Origin: Chara braunii
Taxonomy: Eukaryota > Streptophyta > Charophyceae > Charales > Characeae
Length of the DNA stretch: 64,000 bases
Reading direction: 5' to 3'
NCBI GenBank assembly: GCA_003427395.1
Contig: BFEA01000132.1
Coordinates: forward strand, 994,290 to 1,058,289
Made by a program: the position numbers and the translations under genes. This document shows, in pieces, positions 32,061 to 42,859 of this stretch (within the stretch, counting starts at the first letter, position 1; each line of letters opens with the position of its first letter). Below the pieces are notes generated by a model. The model saw only the letters and a list, made by a program, of their open reading frames with translations. It was not told the origin of the DNA and did not search any database.

Positions 32061-32560
32061 GTGCCCTCTGCCATGTCAGTCTCTTGACGTCAGCTAACTT
32101 GTCCTCACTACTGTGTCCGCTCATCAGCTGAAGCAGATCACGGTCTGCACTATTGTCCTCGCTGGGACGTACCGCAGCATGGTGTCTGAGCGAGATGCAA
32201 AATAAATAAATATGAAATAAATAAATATTTGGTACGAAACTCGGATGTTCGCTCAGGTTGTGTGAACAGAATGTACACAGAGTCGGCAAATGATCTTATT
32301 CCTACTTTTACCAATTCTCAAACAACAGCAATAAACAGGACTGGAAATACGGCAATCTGTTTGCCCTCTGCCATGTCAGTCTCTTGACGTCAGCTAATTC
32401 TTCCTCACTGCTGTGTCCGCGCATCAGCTTAAGCAGATCACAGTCTGCACTAGTATCCTTGCTGGGACCTACCACAGCATGGTGTCTGACCGAGATGCAA
32501 AATAAATAAAAATAAATAAATAAATATTTGGTACGAAACTCAGATGTCAGGTGTTAGCAG
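32040..32560. repeat. 300-bp direct duplication
   Basis: CCATGTCAGTCTCTTGACGT starts at 32071 and again at 32371, exactly 300 bases apart. Similarity continues for about 180 bases (GCAGATCACGGTCTGCACT / GCAGATCACAGTCTGCACT, then an AAATAAATAAAT tract and TTTGGTACGAAACTC). There is no gene. Confidence 0.75.
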
Positions 32561-32772
32561 TCCATAAACACCTCAACTAGTCAAAATAAAAGTAAATCAC
32601 TTACACAGATTCGACAGCAATAAACAGGACTGGAAATGGTAGACTGTTACAGTTCTATTNNNNNNNNNNNNNNNGACTGTTACAGTTCTATTCTATCTCT
32701 GTCTGTCAGGTGTTAGCAGTCCGTAAACACCTCAACTAGTCAAAATAAAAGTAAATCACTTACACAGATGAA
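32540..32772. repeat. Duplication around an assembly gap
   Basis: Ns at 32660-32674. TGTCAGGTGTTAGCAGTCC followed by about 45 shared bases occurs at about 32547 and 32705, and GACTGTTACAGTTCTATT occurs on both sides of the gap (32642 and 32675). The gap probably hides a misassembled tandem repeat with a 150-160 bp period. Confidence 0.6.
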
Positions 32773-32774
32773 TG

Positions 32775-34070
32775 CAAAATGGAAATAACACCAATTGGAA
32801 CTTGTATCCGACGTCCTGGCTGCATCAATCAAGCAGCGGTGTCTATGGTGTGCACAGCGGCCCACCCTTATGCCCAGGTGATTAAGAACAAGCCAACCCT
32901 GTCCGTACTATTGTTATCCTCGCGTACAGTGCGAGTCAGTTTCCCCGCCGGAGTATCTTTAAGGACCGTCCGGTACTCGTTGATCCCCCATAAGGCTGGC
33001 CTGCCCAACACCCCCTCTATGTGCAGCAAGAGTTCAAAGGACAATGCAGCAAAGCATGCATGCTCTACTCCCATGGGTTGACATGGTGACCGTGACCCGT
33101 GCTTCGTCCAGAGCCCTTCAGAGGCACCGCCCTCTCCCACCAGATGCGCCACCAGGAAGAATGTCGACTCTTAAGGTAGAGCACACACGACTCCTGACCA
33201 CAAGAGGACTCCCAAGCCGGACTCTCCATCTCATGGTAAGACGAGATCAAGACGGGAAGATAAGGTTAGGAACAACATAGCTGGAGGTAGCTGCCCCCAA
33301 CCACAGATTTGTCTGTCACCAATTGAGCCGATGTGCATTTTGATGACCGATCGGGGGGTGGGGTAGCGCAACTGCGCAGCGGCCTCTCAGCGCTATGATC
33401 CAGCCGCACAGAGCTCCCAGGCCAGAATGATCTGCTGCAAGGAAAGCACTTTCCTATATGGAAAGTGCGCCCAGCCTTGGCATGCCTGGGGCCTGACGAC
33501 CGTGTTTCTAGTAGCTTCTGGTCGGGCCCCAATATTTGTGCCCAGGCCCAATGCAGACTGTGGCCAGCATCACTCGCTCGCTGCGATTCCATTGGCCGAT
33601 AGGACTCTGGCCACGCAGCTGCCCGCGTGAGCCCAGAGGGTCACAATGTCATGATCCCATAGATGTGGGCCTTGTAACCAACTGGCGCATGGCAACTGTC
33701 TGGCCCCCATATGCAGAAACGCCAAAAACAAGGCCTCATGTTGAAATGCAGGCCCACCTTCATGTAGGCCCGGCATGAGGCTTACTGGAGGCCAATCTCT
33801 CATTGGCCATCCGGGCCTGAAAGGTCTCGCGAGGGGCCTAATCCTCGCATTTTATATTTTATTTCAAATCTCATAATGACGCTCAAATCTTCATCACAGA
33901 GTTTTTTTCCAGACTTTTCTGTGTCTGTGTGCTTGTGTTGTCCAGGACCCTGAACTGGACTTGACCCAGACGTGGCCCACCCTGGCCACCTAGGCCAGTC
34001 TGAGGCAACCCAAGGGGCCCAGCTGGCAGCCCAGCTGTGCACTTAGAAAAAGGAACCACCACAGGTGCGT
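32775..34070. other. Gene-free stretch, nothing recognised
   Basis: Only short frames. There are several short GGGCCC-rich phrases (33520-33560, 33750-33850) but no element ends. Confidence 0.4.
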
Positions 34071-34071
34071 T

Positions 34072-34295
34072 TTCGTTTTTTTTTTTGGGCTGGCACTGCC
34101 AGCCAGTTTGGTCTGGTTGCACTGCCCATCTGAAAATCCCATCTTGGACAAATTCATCACAAAAGCTTGCCTGGGAGAGGTGCTGGTGGTGTAAGGGGGT
34201 AGCACCACACCTTTCTGGATGCATCTGCTCGTCAGTATTTGAAACTCGTGACCTCTTGATTAACATTCTCGTGCATGTACCATACAGCCACATGT
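34072..34295 (-). mobile_element. SINE-like element, tRNA-Asn-like head
   Basis: Minus strand: box A-like GTGGCTGTATGGTACATG near 34290, a GAATGTTAATC stretch with GTT in the anticodon position, and box B-like CGAGTTTCAAATAC near 34235. The body runs to an A-rich tail (complement of the CGTTTTTTTTTTTGGG region at 34078-34089). A body segment around 34152-34195 (ACAAATTCATCACAAAAGC...) recurs at 37755-37797 followed by its own A-rich stretch, supporting a dispersed family. The 199-residue frame across it is not accepted as a gene. Confidence 0.4.
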
Positions 34296-34569
34296 GATGG
34301 GGCGTATGTTTTGGTTGGTTCTGATCAACTTTTTCATGTTTTGTTTTATTCTGGCGTACTCGTGTGCTTTGTCTTGTCACGGTGGACTCCCATGTTTTGG
34401 TTTCTTTTGCCATGTGGATCTGGAACAGGAATATGTCATCGTTGAACATCAGCATTTCACTTTCATCTCCCTTGCAACCCATTCGCTCCTTAGAAAAACT
34501 GTGAGTACAAAGTCAGTGACTATGATTTCTCCATTTTCGAGTTTTGCATGTTGATGTCAATTTTAATTG

Positions 34570-35136
34570 TTTGGTGTCTTCACTGTCTAGGAAACCAGGC
34601 CAAGTGCCTGGGCTCACTCTGGCTGGCCGGAGTACAAAGTCTGTGCACTATGATGCAAGGTCCTGGGTAAGGTACCAGCCAAGTCACGAAACAGCTCCCT
34701 CACAAAATTGAAATTCGGATCTCAGGGTCAGAGGGTCTGGCCAAGAAAGGCCGAGTTAGTCAAATTCAGAAAAGTCACAGTCGGGTACCTCAGCAGTCCA
34801 GTCCAACGGGCACCCAGCAAACAGTCACATCTTAGGGGCAAGAATCACGTTTCATAATGAAAAGTCATATTAAAGAGTCACGTCCCACGAGTAAAAGGGC
34901 GGTTCCGCAGGCAAGAGTCGTGTCCCAGAAGCAGGAGTCACAGTTCACAGTCAAAACCAAATGCCAAAATCGAAAAGCCATGACTCAAAGGTCCAAGCAG
35001 CAGCAGACCAATGGAAATTCGGGAAGGTTCCAGGCCTTGACATTCGAAAGCAGACAGGCCGTGGGGATGTGGTACCAGAACCCAGTCAGGCCCCAGGAAG
35101 ACACACACACACACACACACACACACACCCCAGGAA

Positions 35137-35175
<39 letters not shown>

Positions 35176-36005
35176 GGAAGTTGCGCGACGCCCTATTCAG
35201 CAGACCCCCTGTTCAATCAATCAATCAATCAATCAATCAAAACGGGCCTTTCCTGGGGTTGGTATGATACAAGCAAGAGAAAGGGTACGAAAGATGGCAC
35301 GGGGTCGGGAAGTGGTTCGTCACACCTTGTCTATTTGCTCAGCCCTATTCAGCAGACCAAGGACTGGCCAGCCTCCCATTCGGGCAGAGAGTTCATTCTC
35401 ATGAAGTGTGGAAGTGCTGGTGCACTTGTGCGCTATTGTGAGGGGCAGAGCGCTGAAGCCAGAGTGCTGCGCTAGCAGAGAGAGAGAGAGAGAGAGGGAG
35501 AGAGGGAGAGAGAGGAAGAGATAGCGCTGGCAGGGAGAAGGCAGCCATAGCTGCGCCAGTGCAGAGAGTTAGTAGGCATATCAGTGGGTATATTCAGAGT
35601 AGATCCTTGAGTAGAAGTTAGTGAGTGTGCACGCATGTAGGGAGAGAAGACAGTGAGGACATAGCTAGGGAGAAGACCAGCGAGGAGAAGAGATCATAAG
35701 AGAGAAGAGCAGTGGGGAAGAGATACTTACGTGAAAGCTTATGCTGGTTACTGGTTACCTTTCGTATGCACTGATGAGCGCTGGTGACTTGAACTCTTAT
35801 TGCTCTTGTAAGTACTTGTTGGAATTCATAAGCTGCGCTCCCTGGTCTTCATCTCTCTGGTATCCAGTGTGAACATCGTGCGATCTCATGCATGCATGTG
35901 GTGTGAATATGTGCGCTCACTGGTGTTGAACTAGGAGGTTCATTGCAAAATCAAAAACATTTATCTCAAATAAAGATTTCTGGAAAATAAGTATGTTGTG
36001 TAGAC
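34570..36005. repeat. Simple-sequence region: (CA)n, (CAAT)n, (GA)n
   Basis: 34680-34990 is sprinkled with AGTCAC(A/G) phrases. Two CA tracts are separated by CCCCAGGAAG (35100-35128, 35139-35171), then (CAAT)n at 35215-35239 and GA-rich DNA at 35480-35520. CCCTATTCAGCAGACC occurs twice (about 35188 and 35343). No gene. Confidence 0.7.
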
Positions 36006-36010
36006 ATTCA

Positions 36011-37375
36011 TGTTATGATCGTGGCCAATTTCAAGATACACATTCATCAGATAGTACAATGCTGTCCAATTCCAGAAAGAAATGAATGAACTTGAGAGGA
36101 GAGAGAAGGTTAGAAGAAGAAGTACGAAAGAAGAAGAAGATGATGTACACCAGCATAGACAAATGATAAAGCTCTTCTTCTTCGCTCAACCCTCTCTTCC
36201 TCTTTATCTCCTCCTCTCTTATTCACGAAAGAAAGAATAATACAATGTTGAATAGCTGAACCAGAATCGAAGTCCGAATCCCTCTTCTACTGCAGGTATC
36301 ACTTGAGGTCCACCATAGCCATGGCCGCCTCTCCCACTCTTCACTCTCATAGGCCGAGGCTATGGCGGACTACTAGGCCTTGCCTAGATGTCCAAAGGAC
36401 AACCCAAAGCAGCTATGGCTGCTCTAGCTCAGGCCGCCATGCCTGACTCGGACTACTAGGCCTTGTCCAGATGTCCGAAGGACAATCCAAAGCAGCTATG
36501 GCTGCTCTAGCTCAGGCCGCCATGCCTGACTCTGCCTCAAAGCTTCTTGGTGTAGCTCAACCCCAGCTGGGGCCTTCCTGCCGCAGTGCCCACCAAGGTG
36601 ATGAAGATGGCTGCCACCATAGCCAGGTAAGTACCTCTGGCGCTCCTCCCCATTCCTGTCCTTCGTCCTCCTCCGCGTCCTTGCTTCTTCCCCAGCAGTG
36701 CTGCTCCAAGCTAGCACTGCTCCGGCCAGCGCTCCAGCCAGTGTGTCGCCAAACTTGCACACCGACAATGAGGCTGGCCTCTTCGCGCGGCCTGGAGATG
36801 TGGCGGCCTGCTTGCCTCTTGGGCGGTGACTTCCAGGCCACTCGGCCTTCCAAGCAACTGGTACCTCCTCCCTTTCGGAGGGAAACATCATTGCAGACTC
36901 TGATATTGCACGTACAGGCCCTAGACTCAGACTGGTACCGCCTAGACCTAGCCTACAACTACTGGGCCTCTAAAAATGCCACTTTTGTCTTCTTCTGCTC
37001 GGCCTCCAGTACCCGGCACATCTACCGCTTCAGGGTGTGGTACCGGCCTACCTGCTACTTGAGTGTTTCCCCGCTGCTTCAAGAGCTGCGGGACTCTTAC
37101 CCTCCACTCGAGTGTTTTTCCCCCGCTGCAATCCTCGATGCCACGGCCACGGTAAGTACCGGCCCTGAGGACCCAACGAACGAACAAGTGCCCTTGCGGT
37201 CCACACACTCATTCAAGCCAACGAGCACTCAGACAGACATGCAGTCCAGCGAGCGTGCACGTACACAGACTTAGAGAACTTAGTAGCAAGCGGGAAACTC
37301 AGCAAGGCATTCAGTCTATGGCAAAACTCAGAACTCAGCCGTGTGTTTCAGTCCATGTTTGGTCGGGTCATCACA
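36011..37375 (-). mobile_element. Family-I LTR, complete or nearly so
   Basis: About 1365 bp. On the minus strand it starts TGTGATGACCCGACC at 37375 and ends GATCATAACA at 36011, matching 57411-58804 in order. A segment of about 82 bp containing GGACTACTAGGCCTTG and the AAAGCAGCTATGGCTGCT unit is duplicated in tandem (36370-36530). No retroelement interior lies on either side, so it may be a solo LTR. The 4-5 bp flanks (ATTCA, TGCAA) do not match, so I cannot show a target duplication. Confidence 0.7.
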
Positions 37376-37410
37376 TGCAATACAAACAACTTACGGCTGG
37401 GGTGTTTTAA

Positions 37411-37495
37411 GTGCTTTTGGAAAGTTCTTCTAGGCGCAATTTGGAAACTTGGAATGATGCACAGATGATTAGCATGGCCCCTGCACAAAAAAAGG
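37411..37495 (+). pseudogene. U6 snRNA-derived fragment
   Basis: The stretch TTGGAATGATGCACAGATGATTAGCATGGCCCCTGCACAA (37455-37492 region) follows the central part of U6 snRNA: the TTGGAACGATACAGAGAAGATTAGCATGG and CCCCTGCGCAA segments, with a few substitutions and one inserted base near the ACAGAGA box. The 5' stem is only weakly similar. After CACAA it runs into an A-rich stretch, as in truncated retro-copies. No pol III terminator at the proper place. A pseudogene. Confidence 0.65.
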
Positions 37496-38104
37496 AGGAA
37501 AGAGAGGAGGGGAAAAAAGGCCCCTCTACTACATTCTCATTGGGGTTGTCAGTTTTCAATCATGGCTGGGGTCACCTCATTATTCTATTTGAATTGAAGA
37601 TAAAGAAAACAAGATTGAAAAGAAAATCAAACTAAAGCAGACCCAATCACGTCCTGGATTTCTGCTGTTCACCAAGTCCAAAACGAACCAGCACGGCTCT
37701 CTGTTTTTTTTTCTTTTGGGAGGCTGAGCCCCCGAATAATGCGCTGGTGGTCAACTTCGTCGTAAAAGTTTGCCTGGAAGAGGTAGTGGCGGTTTTATGT
37801 TTAGGCTTTAAGGCGTGGTTGCGATCTGGACATCTGGACAGGTATCCAGACTGACCAGAGTCCATTGTTGTGATACTGGGTTTGACTGTGTCGAGGATGG
37901 GAGGCCCTTGCCAAGTAGGGCTGGACATAAGTCCTATTTAATTGCCTTTCATTTTCTCTCGCTGTTTCAATAATTTTAGCTGCCATTTTAACAAGGGCGA
38001 TGTGAACTGTTAGTTCAATTCAACATGAAAGCGAAGTCACATCTCCACAAAAATGTCAAGATTGACTTCAAAGTTCACACACATCATTCAATGGAAGTTC
38101 ACAA

Positions 38105-38197
38105 AAAATGGACCATTTCTCGATATATGTGTGCCATCCTTGCATAGGGGCCAGGCTAATATCCTCCGTATCGTTCCAATTTTAACGGATGAAAGTT
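38105..38197 (-). pseudogene. U6 snRNA pseudogene, nearly full length
   Basis: Read on the minus strand: CATCCGTTAAAATTGGAACGATAC, then GGAGGATATTAGCCTGG, CCCCTATGCAAGGATGGCAC, ATATCGAGAAATGGTCCATTTTTT. This is U6 snRNA from about position 15 to its 3' end, followed by a T-run terminator. U6 forms the catalytic centre of the spliceosome. Here the ACAGAGA box reads ACGGAGG, while the AGC triad is kept. The 5' stem-loop (GTCCCTTCGGGGAC in most species) is replaced. The upstream DNA shows no clear USE or TATA pair. So I call it a pseudogene, not an active gene. Confidence 0.75.
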
Positions 38198-38199
38198 CA

Positions 38200-39600
38200 T
38201 TCCAACTCTCAGTTCACTTGTACCAACGAAGTCATATGAACACAAGGGTGAGCAGATTGACTCCACACACGCAGACTGGAGGCTTTGCATACAATGTGCC
38301 AGCTGCAGGTGCCAGCGATTGCTGTCGCATTTGAGTGGCTGATATTCCAGCCATCTGCAGCCATCGCTGTCCCATTTAGAGCGCCTGATATGGATGATGT
38401 TTCTGCTATTGGAGTGTTGTAGGGCCCTGCCCAGATAGAGGAAAGTTGGGACCGCTGACCGCAGGCCTAGCTCAAGCTGCTCCAAAGAGGGTTTTTTGTC
38501 TCGGGGCTCTACCTTGTGCTTTGGTACAGATGGGGATGGGTCATGAGTTATCGAGCGTACAATGAGCTCACTTGTTCAGATGTGGGGGGTGTAACTTAGG
38601 TCTCTGTCCAGAAAGTTTTGACGTTTTCTCAATCTTCGATTGATTCTAAGGCAATTGCTCCTTCCAGTACCCAAGTAGTCCAGGGAGTTTTATTGAGGAA
38701 CTCTTCCGACCCCTAGGGTGCCCCTCTTTCCCTCTTATTCTTACTATCTGTTTCCTATGTGCAACGGTCATGGTCCTTGTGCACGGTTGAATCCATCTCT
38801 CAGCTTATAATCATGGCCCTCATGAGGAGGCTAGCCCCCTCACATCATAAGGATGACCTATCTGACCCCCTAACGTAACACGTTTTTCGTTGTTTTTCCT
38901 CCCATTAGGAGATGCGTCTTTCATGTGGGGTCGGCTCTGATCTGTTTTAGCGCTTCCTAAGGCAGGTCTTTATCATGCACAGGCAAACTTGAGAAGAATT
39001 CCTTCAATGAACAACCGGGCCAACCGACCCTTCGAACAATGTCTTTTCCAGTGTCCAATATCAATTTCATTTCCTATATGCCCCTTACTCTTTTCGGGGC
39101 CCCAACCCATTTTTGCCATTTCTCTCTTCTTTAAGGGTGGGTATCCCATTCCAGATCCCTGTACTCGCCTGGGTAGGACATTTGTCAAAGGTTGCCCCAA
39201 GAGACGGGCCAACCCCATCCCTTTAATTCTCTAGGTAAGAAGATCCCATATGGTTCCGCAATTTCCATCACATCGTAGATCACCATGTCCATCACGTAGG
39301 CTAAACGTCCCCTGTACAGCATGTAAACTTCCCCGTTTAGCACGAATCCCACCCCCGCAGCACCGGTGTTGCACCTTCCTGCCTAGTTTTATAGGCGCAG
39401 GGCACGGCTGTCACACATGAAATTTATTTATTAGTACAAGTGAACCCGCCGTGGGGAAGCCGTGGCCCAGCACCAGGCCCACCCCAGGCGCGGCCATTAT
39501 CTGGCCCGGGCGACATTGAGGGTGTTTGTTTTAGAACACGAGGGATACAGAGCATTTGGGGGGGCGTCGGCCAAGGCATGAACACGGCGTTGGATCCTTT
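38200..39600. other. Gene-free stretch, nothing recognised
   Basis: Short frames only. 39450-39560 is GC-rich. No LTR ends or RNA genes seen. Confidence 0.4.
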
Positions 39601-39614
39601 GTAAATCAGAACTA

Positions 39615-39695
39615 TTTTATTGTGATCGCCGCTGGATTTGAACTCATGTCTGCAATTCAACAGTTTCATGTGTGCATTAACTGAGCAGGCTGGCA
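39615..39695 (-). mobile_element. tRNA-Asn-like SINE head
   Basis: Minus strand box A-like CCTGCTCAGTTAATGC (about 39675-39692), an ACTGTTGA anticodon-like loop with GTT, and box B-like GAGTTCAAATCCAGC (about 39630-39645). The arms pair poorly, so this is a relic, not a tRNA gene. Confidence 0.35.
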
Positions 39696-39836
39696 ATGTG
39701 CAAAATGAGAAGGAATCTTCTGCAAGAACATAGGAAGATACACCGCGACGGACAGATACATTGAAAAGAAATCCCGGTGTGAGTATGGACTAAGGAGCTG
39801 TCGAATGCAAATGTCGCCCCCCGCACGCGCGCGCAC

Positions 39837-39837
<1 letters not shown>

Positions 39838-39897
<60 letters not shown>

Positions 39898-40018
39898 CCA
39901 TCCATAGGATGAGCAAAATGGGAATGAATCTGTCGCTAGATGGAAATATACACTGGCAGTCTATATTTCCATGTTGTGGCAGTGGATACTTCCATGTTTT
40001 GAGGAAAAGATTCAATCC

Positions 40019-40053
<35 letters not shown>
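39838..40053. repeat. (AG)n and (GT)n microsatellites
   Basis: (AG)n at 39838-39893 and (GT)n at 40024-40052. The ATGAGCAAAAT(G/C)GGAAT block next to each tract (39908, 40056) is repeated, suggesting a 145-bp duplication. Confidence 0.8.
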
Positions 40054-40054
<1 letters not shown>

Positions 40055-40132
40055 GATGAGCAAAATCGGAATCAATCGTCAGCCAGAACATGGAAATATG
40101 CACTGCCACACTTTTTTTTTTTTGTGTGTGTG

Positions 40133-41403
40133 TGTTACATGCCCAGTTGGGCAATGTACATACAGAACCGCGGATCCGCAATGTGATGAAAAGGACTGAA
40201 TGGACAATGCAGTGCAATTAGAATCTCAACAAGCCATGTACATTCTGGTACATACAAAGATGGTTCTTTATAGCGCAGGGGAAGACTTAGATACAAGTCC
40301 TGACCTGACCGGGACCGACCTCTCTCACGTAGTACAAGATGCTATAATACCAATGCCGAACCCAATCAATGCAGACTAAACATACATCATCTTCATCACA
40401 AGGTGTGAAGGAGGCCTGGCGCTACACATAGGAAGAATGCGCCAGGTCCTGATCATGCACAGACAAAGAGGAGGGGAACAGATGAAGAGGAGGGGGGATA
40501 TGGGAAAGTCGTCAACACCAAGTCTTCGTTTCAAGTCCCAAATAGTCCCTCGTCAACATGTCTGAAGCCCAACATCGAGTCTGGATCCAAATGTCACCGA
40601 GCTCTCTCTCTCTTGTAGTCTGCTGATGCAGTGAAGTCAGGTAGCGAGAGGGTGAGAGGGAGATGGTGGACTGAGAAGAGGAAGAAGAAGAACTCTCTCT
40701 CTCTCTCTCACGTGCCAGGTACTAACCTGTGAAGTTGGCGCTGTGCTGCAGGTACCTCGAACACGAAGCTGGAGCTATGGTGCTGCAGGTAAGTCTCCCT
40801 GGCCTCCGCCCAGTCTCTCTCTCTCTAGTAGTGCTCTAGCTCCTATGGCGCCCAGCGCTGAAGACTACTGCTAACGCTACTAGCGCCCAGCGCTGAAGAG
40901 TACTGCTAACGCTACAACTACTCCTGCAGCGCTCCTCCAGAGTGCTGCTGCCGAATCCTGAAGACTACCTCCTGCCTCCTGAACTGCACGGGAAGTGCCT
41001 GGGAAGTACCTAGGAACTACCTGCCAACCTGCAGGGCGGGCCAGTCCTATATAGTGCTGGCCCGTCCAGGAGGCTGCTCTTGCCAATGTCGAAACGTGCC
41101 AGACCCTGGCGTTGAAGCTCAACCAGGGGTTGTCTTGAAAACAGGCCTGAAACGGCCTGTGCTAAAACCCTCGTTTGTTGCCTGAGTTTCAGGGCGGGTC
41201 GAACTGATGAGGGCCTGAAAATGGCCCTCAGTTTCTGGCTGAATTTAGCCTGAAACAACACAGGGCCTGTAGGCCCTTGTTTTCAGGCTTTCAGGCTGAA
41301 ACGACACGGGCCTTGTAGGCCCTTGTTTTCAGGCTTTTGGCCTGAAAACGTCACGGGCCTGAAAGGGGGCCCGTGCAGCCTGTTGCAGGCGCAGCATGTA
41401 ACA
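40133..41403 (-). mobile_element. 3' LTR of chromovirus A
   Basis: 1271 bp bounded by perfect 10-bp inverted ends, TGTTACATGC at 40133 and GCATGTAACA at 41394-41403. Its start (minus strand, 41403) directly follows a polypurine tract, as expected for a 3' LTR. The first 350 bases are GC-rich with CCTGAAA/TTTCAGG words. A CAGGTAAGT motif lies on the opposite strand at 40787. Confidence 0.8.
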
Positions 41404-41417
41404 CCCCCCCTCCTTAT
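41404..41417 (-). promoter_or_regulatory. Polypurine tract of element A
   Basis: Minus strand AAGGAGGGGGGG immediately before the LTR start. In LTR retrotransposons this purine run primes plus-strand DNA synthesis. Confidence 0.75.
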
Positions 41418-42200
41418 GAAGTCAAGCCGGGGCGAGGGCGGCGCTGACGATCTGAAGGTGGAACGTGGATGCGGGTGCAACGTGGAGCCGAAGATACCGG
41501 CTTGCCTTGCATCTTGCGTTCGTAGCGTGCGAAAACATCTAGAGCTGTTGCTTGGAGTTCCGCACGGGTCATCCAACGGTCAGCTCTGTGACTGCAGTAC
41601 GCAAAGTGTACCAAGTACTCGGTTGGCCTGTTGTCGTAGCGTCGTTGGGAGATGATGTCGTCGACCTCTTGAAAACCATCCATAGAGGGTGGGTCTTGTG
41701 ATCGTCGCCCAGGAAAATCGTCATGTTCCGCTGGCGTGTAAAGAGCCAACTTGGAGCAATGAAAGACCGGGTAGATGGGCAAGTGGGTGGGCACTTGAAT
41801 GGTGAAGGAAGGTCCTTCGGGTGCATCCCCAGCGGGTGCCACGATCGGCCAAGGCCCCATCCATTTCAGGAGGAGCTTGCGAGAGATGTCTTGTTCAAGG
41901 CTGAATTCCGCGGCGGAAACCCAAAGGAGATCGCCGGCGCGGAATGGGCAAGGAAGACGCTAGCGATTGGCCTGTTGGCTCATGCGTTGCTGTGTTTTAG
42001 CCATCTGGTCGCGTGCCTTGACAAGTAGCTCTTGCATTCAACGCAAGAAAAGAAGATGGTTGTCGCTCTAGGCCGTTCGTGGAATGATTGTGTCCAACGA
42101 CGAAGTGACCGGCGAGCCGTGCTCGAACTCGAAGGGTAACATCGCGATAGCCGGGCGAATGGACGAGTTGTATGCCAACTCGACATTCGGCAGCCACTCA
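41414..42200 (-). pseudogene. Integrase C-terminus with chromodomain, element A
   Basis: The final 148-residue frame (41414-41860) contains the LPIYPVFHCSKLALYTP block typical of plant-type Ty3 integrase ends, then PPSMDGFQEVDDIISQRRYD and a TEYLVHF...DRWMTRAEL segment, which has the layout of a chromodomain (strand, YLVKW-like strand, then W-containing helix start). Chromodomains direct these 'chromoviruses' to marked chromatin. The link to the core (41860-42200) is in other frames and has at least one stop, so the protein is broken. Confidence 0.75.
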
Positions 42201-42202
42201 AC

Positions 42203-42853
42203 TCAATCCTTTTGGTCGGGACGGATGAGAGTGCGAAGGAGAACCTGTGCGGTCTGATGCGCCCTCTCCGTTTGGCCATCGGTTTGGGGGTGGGGAGCCG
42301 AGCTTGGCTTGAGAGATGAGCCCCATCGTTTGATGAGCGCCAACCAAAAAACGGACATAAACCGAGTGTCACGGTTGCAGACGATTTCCTTGGGGTAACC
42401 CTTGGTTCGAATCCAACTGGCATAAAGAACCTCAGCCAACTCTGGTGCCTTGGCATGATAGCGGCAAGGCAAAAACATGGCGAACTTGGTGAGTCGGTCG
42501 ACCACCGTGAGAATCCCATCCACTCCGGTCTTGTGCTTGGGGAACGAGCCGGTAATGTCCATGGCAATCGCTTCCCTTCGCCACAAGGGGACCGGTAATG
42601 GTCGCAACTTGTCGTACAAACGATGGTTGCGGGATTGGCAGCGTCGGCAAACCTCGCATGACTCGCAATAGCGTGTGACGTCGCCGAGAAGGCCGGGCCA
42701 CCAAAAAATCGTCGGCAAACTTGGCATGACTCGTGCGATCGATCTAAAGTGTCCGGCGGCGGGAGCATCGTGGAACTTGCCAAGAAGCCGTGGACGCAAG
42801 TGAGGGTCACTCGGTACGCAAAGAAGGTACTTCCCCCGTGCGTGGACAAGCAA
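42203..42853 (-). pseudogene. Integrase zinc-binding and catalytic domains, element A
   Basis: Open for 216 codons. HHCC zinc domain: HDAPAAGH then CESCEVC. Catalytic core: Asp in AMDITGSFP, Asp in VCNRDTRFMS, and Glu in QTERAHQ, all present with normal spacing. It would catalyse cDNA insertion. It is separated from the RNase H upstream by a frameshift near 43080 and from its own C-terminus by further damage, so the polyprotein cannot be made as it stands. Confidence 0.85.
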
Positions 42854-42859
42854 GTACCC

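Noticed and set aside
33883-34482. 199-residue minus-strand frame
   Set aside because: Overlaps a SINE-like head and body with an A-rich tail; no protein-like conservation.
34857-35404. Frames with poly(Thr-His) or poly(Cys-Val)
   Set aside because: Direct translation of (CA)n microsatellites.
36471-37274. 267-residue plus-strand frame
   Set aside because: Lies antisense inside a family-I LTR; the equivalent frames in other LTR copies are broken differently.
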